From contig CP126202.1 in the NCBI GenBank assembly GCA_030272155.1, positions 4,609,501-4,673,500 on the forward strand: DNA of 64,000 nucleotides, read 5' to 3'. Shown piece by piece: positions 23,082 through 37,734 of the stretch. The notes beneath the pieces are model-generated. The model did no database searches, was not told the DNA's origin, and was given only the letters and a program-made list of their open reading frames with translations. This DNA comes from Tetradesmus obliquus (lineage: Eukaryota > Chlorophyta > Chlorophyceae > Sphaeropleales > Scenedesmaceae). Position 1 is the stretch's first letter. Each line of letters begins with the position of its first letter. The position numbers and the translations under genes were made by a program.

Positions 23082-24448
23082 TTTGCTCATGCAGCAGCCT
23101 GATAACAATGATATTAGTCTTCTTGCCACCATATCTTTTGATATCAGCATTTTCTTTGTTCTCTGTTGCGGTGGATGGCTGCCAGGGATATATTTGGAAG
23201 CAGGGTTGGCATATGTGTGGCTGCTGGTGTTACATGTCAGCCCCTGACAGATTGGCGCCAAGTCTTGCAGGACAGTCAGTCGTCAGGGTTTCTTTTTTTT
23301 CATGCTGCAGTCAGGCGAACCCGACTGCAGGGGACACAAGGCAATGCCTCCACCAGCATCGTCAGGGTTTCCTGCTGCTTTTTGACGGATTCTTGTGCCA
23401 CAGCAGCAGCACAGCCCTACGGCTTGCGTTTGCTGCTGACAGGCATCGCTTCAGCACATGTTCAGTCAGTCTGGATGAGTGCTACTGCTGCTGCTGCTGT
23501 TGCTGCGCCTTCTTTGACTTCATTTGCGGTCTACAGTACCAGGTTTGGTCTGTCGGCGCCTCATGCTGTATTACGCTACCTTAGCATCAGTAGCAATGCA
23601 TGTCGGTGCCACAGCAGCAGCATTTGAGCACAACCTTGGGCAAGTGGTTGCCCAATGAGCCTGTCATTGGCTCAAAAGCGGGCTGTGTTCCCGTCGTGTA
23701 ACTGTGCAGCACGTGTTCAAGCACAAGCATGCCGTGAGTATGCGCTAGGTGTGTGTTTGCGGGCACTGCTGTATGAGTACGCATTATGGTGCATGTGCTT
23801 GTAGTGTATGATCTGCATGCACGTTGTAACCCTTTATACTGCTGCAGGAAGTCCTGGAACTCATGCGGAAGTGCTAGGCATGCGTGCATGCATGGCTGCC
23901 CGGCAGCCAGACGGCAGCCAGCTGGCAGCCAGCTGGCAGCTGGCGTGCCACCAGTGCGCCTGCAGTTGCGCTTTTTTGAACATGGTTGAATGGAAGCCAT
24001 CCTAAACCCGCAACTTCGATATGTACTGTTTCGTCGGCTTGAAGGATGGTACCTGGCTCGGTTCGGCTGTTTGCTGCACTGGTCACCAGTGGAGGTGCCT
24101 GTCGTGACCAGCCAGCCAACCAACCCAAGCGATGATGTCCTCGCCAAGACGACGCATGAAGCCATTAGCCAGCCAGGAATATGTTACACAATTTTAAGAA
24201 ACCACAAAGTGAACTAGCACAGCAGAACAGCAGCAACTTTGTCGTGTCACTGCGCCCGTCTCTGTCACATGGAATCGTGACAGGAGTCCGAGAACGCTGC
24301 AGCTTAACGTCCTACGCCTCAACTATTCCTGCAACCACAGTAAAGAAGTCAGCAGTCGTGGCATTTTTCCATCACCGGTGATCCTTCTCAACCCGGGGCA
24401 TCCCGTCAAGCACCTGCTCGCTGTCCTCTGCACCACCCGCTCGCAACC
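23082..24448. other. Intergenic region between the phosphatase and secreted-protein genes
   Basis: It holds the phosphatase 3' UTR (TGTAA at 23697-23701) and the upstream region of the secreted-protein gene. ORFs on both strands, such as a minus-strand one around 23587-24165, have no recognisable family. They are conserved in the second unit only because the whole region is duplicated. A tandem GGCAGCCAGCT motif near 23905-23940 has one fewer copy in the second unit. Confidence 0.5.
23697..23701 (+). terminator. Candidate poly(A) signal TGTAA of the phosphatase gene
   Basis: First clear TGTAA behind the stop codon, giving a 3' UTR of about 700 nt. It is repeated in the second unit. Confidence 0.3.
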
Positions 24449-25290
24449 ATGGCCAGATCATTTGCAGCGATGATTATGATCAGCATTTTTTTGGCGGTGG
24501 CTGTTCAGGCCCACCCAGGTGAGCAGCAAGAGGCAGCTGTATCAGCAGCACTCGCCCAGGTTCCGCACTGCTGTCGTGATGGGCCCATTGTCGATACACT
24601 AAATATATTTATCAGCTGCTGCAGCCGGGCAGATGGTTCAGCCCTGTAGACAAACAGCAGCACTGTCGTATCATCGCTTCCCTACCAGGCTGGCTCTGTC
24701 GGTAGTTGGACTGCATGAGAGGGCGAGCTCGTAGCATCGAGCCGTGGAAAAACTCATCAAACATTTAAGCGCTGCTGCACGACGTGCCACTGCCGCTGCT
24801 GCTCGCAGGCCGCAAGATGCAGCAGCTGAGCCAGCAGGTGGGAAGCCGTGCAACTGCGGCACAGGCAGACACCGCAGCAAAGATCAACGCTGCAATCGAC
24901 GGCAACGTGAAAGTCAAACCCTCTCAGAACCCCTCAGGGGCCGTGACTGTCAACTCTGCACACACCCAAAAGCCCACCCCAGGCAGTGCTAGTGTCACCA
25001 CCATGATTTCCTCCACATCCAAGTCAAGCCAGGGAGCCGCAGCAAGCGGTGGCACAGCCGTCGCTGCCCAGTCCGCCACTGAGGCAAAGATTAACGCTGC
25101 TGCATCAGGCGCAAAGCCCACCAAGCCTGCTGCCACACCAGCGCCAAAGGTTACAACCATGATTGCCACGACCTCAAAGACAGGCCAGGGCGCTGCGCTG
25201 TCAGGCGGCACTGCCACTGCTGCCCAGGCTGGCACTGCAGCCATGATCAACAGTGCTGCAAGCGGCGCCAAGCCCGCCACCAAGCCCTGA
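24449..25290 (+). CDS. Small secreted repeat protein, copy 1
   Basis: Two exons, 24449-24518 and 24809-25290, splice in phase 1 (CAG|GTGAGC donor, TCGCAG acceptor) to 183 residues. Residues 1-21 form a clear signal peptide (MARSFAAMIMISIFLAVAVQA), so the product enters the secretory path. The mature part is Ala/Ser/Thr/Lys-rich and built from repeats of about 46 residues: VTTMISSTSKSSQGAAASGG and VTTMIATTSKTGQGAALSGG, each followed by TAxAAQxxTxAxINxAxSGAKP, with a third partial unit before them. No Cys in the mature protein and no known domain. A wall, matrix or stress-related role is possible but not shown. The long shadow ORF on the other strand has no support. The copy at 41339-42180 differs by only a few residues (for example Ile to Val in the signal peptide and Thr to Ala before PAPK). 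Confidence 0.7.
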
Positions 25291-26674
25291 AGAGTGTTAT
25301 GTGACAGTAACGCGACGGCTCGTGTGACTCCTGTCGCCTTATAAATCTTGTGCAGATCCGGCTGGGTACTGTGTGGTGTGGTGCGGGAAATGGATGAATC
25401 GTGTGTGAAAAAAACGATTTGAGTCATTTCATGTACATACTGACGCACAACTGTTGCAACAAACTGACTGCTGTGCGCGGGCATACTACCTTGGCTTGCA
25501 TATTCTGGACCAGCATTGCATAATTTGGACCAGCATTGCTTGAAGGTGCGCAGTGATGCTTTTATAAGGTTAGAATGGTCCTATCTGCGTATACCTGCTT
25601 ACAGTGCTGCTGCATGCCTGCAACAATGCAGCAACCGCATGCAGCCAATCACCCAGCTGCGGACCGCTACAGAAAAATTAGCAGTGTCAACAGCCTGCCC
25701 AGCAGACCAGCTGCAGGCGCATGGGCCGCCATGTATTAAGGGTTGCAACGTGCATGCAGGTCAAACTTTGCAAGCATATGTGATGCACATAGCATGGGCG
25801 CATCATACTTTTCTTGTCATTTTCAAGCATGCATGCATGGCTGCACTGCTGACATCAGCCTCATGACAATGATGCCACTGTGGGTCTTTGTTTTGTTGAT
25901 TCTGGTCTTTGAATTGACTCGCTTTCTGTGCCCGGTGCGCCCATGCGCCGAACGAGCACTGTTGTTGTAGCACTTTCAGGGGCTCGGGGACCACAAATCA
26001 ATGGCCATGTGATTGTGGTAGGTTGCGGCAACGGTACGGTTGTGTAACGACGATACTGATCGGCCGCCGTCGGCGACAACTGCTAACAGACAAAGTCACT
26101 GTGCTGCCAAAGACACCATGTGCTTATGCCGCATGAAACGTCTTGCCAGATGTGCCTGCTTGCTTCTAGATGTGTGAGTGAGCAAAATGTTGCATGCGTC
26201 TATTGCAGAATGTATTGTCTTCCCTGCAATTCTTTATACTGTGCCTGCTTGTGAGATGCCATCTCAGTGCAGGCAAGCATGCAGCGGGGGGCAGTGGCCT
26301 GGGAACCATTACCCACAAGCTCCGTGATGCCATAATCGATCTGCTGCTGCCATAGGAACGGACTGGCTTGCAAGCCAATTGTCGGCACCACCTGCAGGCG
26401 GCAGCTGCAACATATGACTTTGCAAAGGCACAAATGTACAAGAATGTGTTTTATGCAGAATTGCCCAACGCTCAACCTTTCTGCGGATGGAGTCAGCTGC
26501 CGATGCTACCTTCAGCTCCTGCTGCCGCAACACGCATGCATGCTGCAGGCAATCGCCGCACTGCCGCGGTTGCGGCAGCTTTTCAATGGCGTCCGAAAAA
26601 ATTGGCGTCATTGCCCCAGCACAGGTCACACCTTGCAACGCCTAGGCACCCGCTTCTGCTGCCGCTGCTGCTGG
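25291..26674. other. Intergenic region between the secreted-protein gene and GDH, left unit
   Basis: No coding feature is supported. It contains the 3' UTRs of two convergent genes. A plus-strand TGTAA lies at 26043-26047. The same sequence recurs at about 42181-43577. Confidence 0.5.
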
Positions 26675-26913
26675 CCTAGTCGAAGCCGCGGTGGATCTCT
26701 GCGCGCGTCACCGCTTGCAGCGCCTGAGCAGACAAAATCTGACTGCTGCTGCTGCTGCTGCTGCTGCTGGCCTAATCGAAGTCACAATGAATCTCAGCTC
26801 TTGTCACCTCCTGCAGCGCCTTCACGAATGCTGCTGCTGCTGCCTGCCTAGTCGAAGCCGCGGTGGATCTCTGCGCGCGTCACCTCCTGCAGCGCCTGAG
26901 CAGACAAAATCTG

Positions 26914-26948
<35 letters not shown>

Positions 26949-27065
26949 CCTAGTCGAAGCCGCGTTGGATCTCTGCGCGCGTCACCTCCTGCTGCTGGCC
27001 TAGTCGAAGCCGCGGTGGATCTCTGCGCGCGTCACCTCCTGCAGCGCCTGAGCAGACAAAATCTG

Positions 27066-27092
<27 letters not shown>
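26675..27092 (-). repeat. Echo array of the GDH terminal exon, left unit
   Basis: About five copies of a unit of roughly 90 bp, consisting of the GDH C-terminal codons (LQEVTRAEIHRGFD and stop) plus a CTG tract, lie just behind the true stop codon at 27099. One copy (about 26765-26835) is diverged and one is shortened. The right unit has only one such copy (43578-43670). Confidence 0.85.
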
Positions 27093-27097
<5 letters not shown>

Positions 27098-27098
27098 C

Positions 27099-32485
<5,387 letters not shown>

Positions 32486-32572
32486 CTGCAGGACAACAGC
32501 ACAGATACACCAGTGGTTTGAGACCATACAATCAAATAGTTGCTGGTTGGGTATGCTGGTGGTAAGGTGAAG

Positions 32573-32611
<39 letters not shown>

Positions 32612-33119
32612 AGGTGTCGTGTTTGTGTTTCGTGGGTGTTGTAGAAACGATGTGGACGCTGAACTTGCACTAGGCACGAAGGTGTGAGAGATCCTGCATC
32701 GTGCTTTGTGGCTTCCAGCGACCTACAATGGCACCGCACTGAACTGGCTGCACCCTGCTGCTGCTGCTGCTGTCTGCTGCTGTGTGCAGGTGCACAGCGT
32801 AATGACCAGCCCTGCCCGGCGCTGCCTCAGCACAGCTCAGCTGGTGGCGCAGCTGCAGGTGGGTTCTGTTGTAGCTGGAAATCTGGTGCAATGCCTGTCT
32901 GTTTTAATAGGATGGTGCTCTGGTTATGTCTTGATGTGCCCGCTGCCTCAGCACAGCTGGTGGCACAGCTGCAGGTGGGCCGGGCTTTACGGCAGTAGCT
33001 ACACACACACGCTCTCACATTAGATGAATGCACGGCTGCCAGCTGTTTGGCCATGACATGTAGAACAGCGCGGCTGCAACCACCACCTGGCCTGTCTCCT
33101 GCTGTGCCGCTGTCCTCAT

Positions 33120-33930
33120 GTGTGCCGCTGCAGGTGCAGGCCAGCCGAATGGGCTCAACAGTAGCAGCATAAAGGCACAGTGCATGCACACGCCCAAATA
33201 ATGTAAATAATGTATTTTTTTGTGCTTGTTGTATCATTGCAGGTGGAGACCAGTTGCACAGGCTCAGAAGTAGTAGCAGCAGGCAGCCAGGCCAGTAAGA
33301 AGGCACATGCCCAGCACCTTCACTGCATGTGCCTTGCTGCTGTGTCCTTGTACTGTCATGCGTGTCAATGCCATTGCAGGTGGAGGCCAGCCGCATGCGC
33401 TCAGCAGCAGCAGCAGGCACAGCCACGCCAGTAAGAAGGCACAGCAAAATCAACTCGCCCAACAACCTCGTGATATATGCGCCAACTGTGCCTTCATTTT
33501 GCATTGCAGGTGGAGGCCAGCCGCAGTGGCTCATCGCTGGCAGCAGGCAGCCAGGCCAGCAAGCCGCCGCGGGTGCCGGTCATGCCCAAACACCTTGCAG
33601 CACATGCGCCTGCTGCCTCCTCATCTGCTTGATTTCACTGGAGGTGGAGGCCAACGTCGAGCTCAGCGCTGCCTGTGCAGGCCTGCGTGCTGATGTGTGG
33701 TTGCGCTTTTGTGCCGTTGCTGTCATGTCTGCACTGCTGCAGGTGGAGGCCAGCCGCAGTGGCTCATCGCTAGCAGCAGGCAGCCAGGCCAGCAAGGGAC
33801 ACAGTGCATGCACATACAAAACAACACAAACAATAAAAATGGGTGCTCCTGTGTCATGCTGCAGGTGGAGGCCAGCCGCAGCGGCTCATCCCTAGCAGCG
33901 GGCAGCCAGGCCAGCAAGCATGTGTCCTTA
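33120..33930 (+). repeat. About seven acceptor-side echoes of phosphatase exon 8, right unit
   Basis: Copies of the exon-8 start (VEASRSGSSLAAGSQASK) with a preceding CAG recur near 33131, 33241, 33380, 33510, 33640, 33743 and 33865. In the left unit I can find only one or two. The array has therefore expanded or contracted since the large duplication. Confidence 0.75.
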
Positions 33931-34189
33931 TTGGGTGTCTGTCCCCTGTCCTGATGTGCCTGTGTTCGAATGTGCCTGTGATCATGTGCAGGTGGAGGCC
34001 AGCCGCAGTGGCTCGCCAGTAGCAGCAGGCAGCCAGGCCAGCAAGCCGCCCCGGGTGCTGGTCATGCCCGAGCTACGCAACCTGGAGATGGGGGTCTGGG
34101 AGGGCCAGTCCATGCGCATGGTATGTTACAAGGATGTGACAATAACATAACAATAACATAATAACAGTTTGATGTCAGAGTGTGTGCTG

Positions 34190-34275
34190 GGGCTGCATGG
34201 CTGCTGTGCTGGTCATGCCTGAGCTGCGCAACCTGGAGATGGGGGTCTGGGAGGGCCAGTCCATGTGCATGGTGA
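34190..34275 (+). repeat. Donor-side echo of phosphatase exon 8 left of the insertion
   Basis: A copy of LRNLEMGVWEGQS with donor lies at 34203-34272. Further copies stand on the other side of the insertion at about 38208-38270 and 38347-38410, which fixes the insertion inside the echo array. Confidence 0.75.
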
Positions 34276-35186
34276 GGCTGTTATATAACATGATAATGTA
34301 ACATAGTAACAGCCTGGTGATGATAGAGTGACAGGACCGATTGGCTCTTTGTCCGATTGGGGCTAGCCTGGTCATGCTGCTCTTCTGTTATTGAGTAATG
34401 TACTGCCTTTGACTAGTGAAGTACTGTTCCCACAGCCAATGTGCTGTTGGTCACTGAGCAGCACTTGTGCTGCATAGTAAATATCCTTGGCAAATTTGTG
34501 ATGTTTTGGTGAGGTCGATCAGGGAGGATCTGAATGTTCGATGTGATGATGTGAGTTACGTGAGTTACGTTATGCACGTTAGGACACGGTGTCCGATGTG
34601 TGGTTCCTGGCAGCGCCATTAAGGTGTTGCAGTGCGCGTGCAAGGGCACGCCGAGTATGGCTCCGAATGCATAGGTTGCTTGGAATTACATATGAATCAC
34701 AGTGAATAGACATTTGCACATTGAAGAACCTTTGTGCAGCACAGACCGTCGACGGCTGTGTAACTTGTCGCCTTTGCTGTCTCAGTGCGAACCTGCAAGT
34801 GATAAACACAGCAGAGCACGAATAGAGCAGCTGGCAGCTGTGACTGTGTAACCTTGTGTCCTTTGCAGGAGTGTAAACTCAGGCGAAGCTTCTCTGCCCA
34901 CAGCAAGTAAGAGTGTTGGGTTAGCTCGATCTAACCGCGAACACACCTGCAGCTGCAGACACTCAGCGTTGCAGCGCATTCTCTCTTATTGGTGACGCGA
35001 CGAATGGAAGACACATACATTATTCACCATCCCAGGCTACAGGCTTCGCTGCAGTTCCTGTCTTTATCTTTGAATTCCGCGTCGTTCACCAACTCCAAAG
35101 TGTTCACCAAAGGCATTAAACAATTTTATTAAAGGAATAGTGAGGCAACGCAGGAGCAGCAGCACTGACCCATCTGACCTGGCAGC

Positions 35187-36042
35187 ATGGCTCCCTGCAG
35201 CAGACTCGAGGAAAAGCTAAGAAAGCTGGGCCTCTCCACAGACGATGGGGGCTGCAGCCGCAGCAGTCCTGCAAGCAAATCGAAACACCACTTTCGCATC
35301 TTCTTCCCTTTGCCACCGTATGATGGGCTGCAGTTCAATGCCCTGCGCTCAGGCACCGGCTTCAACTTCACTGGCCAGCTGCTTGGGGTTGGCGGCAAGC
35401 AGCTGCAGCGCATCAAGCAAGAGTCCGCAGCGCGTGTGGAAGTGAACAACGCAGAAGGAAACCTTAATGGCTCACACCCGGACCCACTGGACCCAAACCT
35501 CCATGCTCTAATATCAGCAGACAGCGTGAGCAAGCTGCACAAGGCAGCCATGATGGTGTGGGAGCTGCTGGCACCTGTGAATGGCAAGTTCCTGCCGATT
35601 GATGTGGTGCCAGGTGGCAGCGTGCGGCTGACTGTGGCCCAGCCAGGGAAAGCAGCGGCTGCAGCGGCAGAGGCAGTCCCGCAGCTCAAACAGGGCTTCA
35701 AGGCCGGCAGGGCAGATGCTGCACCTTCCGGCAGCGACAACAGCAGCGACAGCAGCAGCAAACAAGAGCTGAGCGCAGAGAGCAGGCCAGTGTCAGTGTC
35801 GCCCTTGCTCACACCTGTCACGCCAGCAGCTGCAGCTGGCCAGCGGCCAAGCCGCAGCAGCATAGAGGTGACACCGGACAGCAGCTGCAGCAGCATGCAC
35901 AGTGTCGGCAGCGGAAGCAGCAGGTGTGTGCCGTGCCTGTTCAGCAACCTTGATGGCTTTTCGTTACCCCCAGCGGCCATCCCTCCTGCAGCTCAGACCT
36001 CAGCTGGATGTGCTGGCCATGCTGCTGCGCATGCAACACAAG

Positions 36043-36102
<60 letters not shown>

Positions 36103-36491
36103 GGCAAGTGGTGGATGAAGCAGTCTCTGGGAGCAGTGGCTTGCAGGAAGACCAGCTGCTGCAGCCAGCCACACCTGGCAGTGGGTCTGCTGCTGCAGCA
36201 GCATGCAGCAGTGAATGCAGCAGCATATATACGAGTGAGCAGGCCCAGCAGCAGCAGCAGCAGCAGCAGGGCCCACTTCCTGCAGGACACCAATTAGGTG
36301 ACAGCCTGAGGTGCCGGGCCTTTCCTACACCTTCAGAGCAAACGCCAGGCACAGCAACCAGTCAGCTCAGCCAGGAAACCCACTGCCACTCATCTGGCAC
36401 AGCAGGCATTGTAGCATGGCCAGCACCCACTCCAGCACTGACAGCACCATGTCCTAGGCAAGTACGGGGCAATGGCGGAGTGCTGTCATGA
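35187..36491 (+). CDS. KH-domain (SF1/STAR-like) protein with poly-Gln, inside the insertion
   Basis: A single 434-codon ORF. Residues about 50-135 resemble the extended KH fold of splicing factor 1 and Quaking-type RNA-binding proteins: FNFTGQLLGVGGKQLQRIKQ (GxxG loop as GVGG), then ARVEV and LHALISADSVSKLHKAAMMV. The rest is Ser/Ala-rich with a long Gln run from CAG repeats (about 36044-36103) and a shorter one near 36250. The last codons overlap the integrase frame, so the true 3' end may be spliced or truncated. It could be a captured host gene, an element-encoded RNA-binding protein, or a resident gene cut by the element. No zinc knuckle or other gag signature was seen. Codon use resembles the neighbours. 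Confidence 0.6.
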
Positions 36492-37734
36492 CAGGGGCGG
36501 CGAGTGGGCAGGAGCATTTGAGCAGCTACTGCTTGATGCAAAAAAAGACAGCAGGTCCACATCAGCAAACCATCCTGCAGCCAACGGCGCAGCAGAGAAA
36601 AGCGTTCACATTGTCAAAACTGCTCTCAAGAAAGTGTGCTTGCAGCGCCAGAACACCAGTGACTGGGACATGGAGGTGCCATGGCTGCTGCTTGGCTACA
36701 ACTGCAGCCCGCAGCGCAGCACTGGCTACAGCCCCTATGAGCTGCTCTACGCACACACACCTGTAGTGCCACCTGCAACTGCTGAAGCAATGCAGGAGCC
36801 CATCAACTTGGACTCACCCGATGCGGCAACTGCCTCGCTGCTGCACCGCAGAGAACTGGCCAAGCGCATCTGCCCTGAAGCCATGAACAACCTGGCCATT
36901 GCGCAGCACAGAGACACGCTGCGCTACGCGCACATCCGCTCAGGGACCTATGAGCCCAAGCACGCCAAGTTTGAGGTGGGCGACTTTGTGTACACAGCGT
37001 ACGCAAACACGCACAGTGCGTTGCAGCCTCGTGCCAAGCCTGCCATACTCAGAGTGACCGAAGTCAGGCCATCAGGGCGCCTCATCCTGCAGGGCCGATG
37101 CGGCCGCACAACTGACAGGCACATGTCACAGTGCGCACCCTGCCACCTGCCTGGCGTCGACGCAACCATAGACCCCACACTGGCAGACAAACCTGCTGAG
37201 ATAGTGTGCGAATCCTGCAACTCCCCCACATCAACTCAAGAAGATGCAATCCTGCTCTGCGACTACTGCGATGCAGGCTGACACATGAAGTGTCTTGATC
37301 CCAAGCTGACGGCAGTGCCGGATGGCGACTGGCTTTGCCCAAGGTGCGTGTCAGACGGCATTACAGCTGCACAGCTTCAGTCTGCTGCAGTACAGCGCAA
37401 AACGCAGCAGGCACTTGATGCAGCACCCAACCTGTTCCCTGACAAAGCAATGAGGCAACGTGATTCAACGGCGGGTCAGCTGCATGGCCGCCTCATCAAG
37501 CAGAGCTTCAGGGATCGCAGCACAAACAAACCGCGTCCTTTCTGGGGCAGGCTGCACTACATGGGCGAACAGCGCCGCCCACGCTACTACGACGTGTATT
37601 TTGAGGATGGCGACATTTATCAATACACAGTTGCTGAGGCTAAAAAGCACCTGCAACCGCCCAATGCTGTACTGCCTGCAGGCATCACGCTGCCCAACGA
37701 CGCAGCGTTTGCCAGGCAAAGCACCTCAACATGA
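36442..37734 (+). pseudogene. Truncated retroelement integrase with PHD finger and Tudor-like tail
   Basis: The frame opens after a TGA at 36439. It begins inside the integrase catalytic core: DRGGEWAGAFEQLLLDAK holds the second catalytic Asp and ANHPAANGAAEKSVHIVKTA the catalytic Glu, as in Ty3/Ty1-type integrases. The zinc-binding domain and the first Asp are missing. The usual NCSPQRSTGYSPYELLY and GDFVYTAY motifs follow. Next comes a C4HC3 PHD finger (CESC...CDYC...HMKC...CPRC), split by an in-frame TGA at 37279-37281 that sits where Trp is usual before HMKC. The tail (YYDVYFEDGD, near 37588-37617) resembles a Tudor or chromo-like fold. Apart from the TGA the frame stays open to 37734. 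No reverse transcriptase is seen on either side. Confidence 0.7.

Noticed and set aside
23587-24165. Minus-strand ORF of 192 codons, repeated in the second unit
   Set aside because: Conservation is explained by the large duplication; the two copies differ by frame-changing indels at the GGCAGCCAGCT repeat, and there is no family match.
24924-25484. Hydrophobic minus-strand ORF opposite the secreted-protein gene
   Set aside because: The plus strand has a signal peptide, a phase-consistent intron and protein-level repeats; the minus frame is its mirror.
33329-33895. 188-codon plus-strand ORF of repeated VEASRSGSS units
   Set aside because: It is a run through exon-8 echoes and the intron pieces between them, not an exon with both splice sites.
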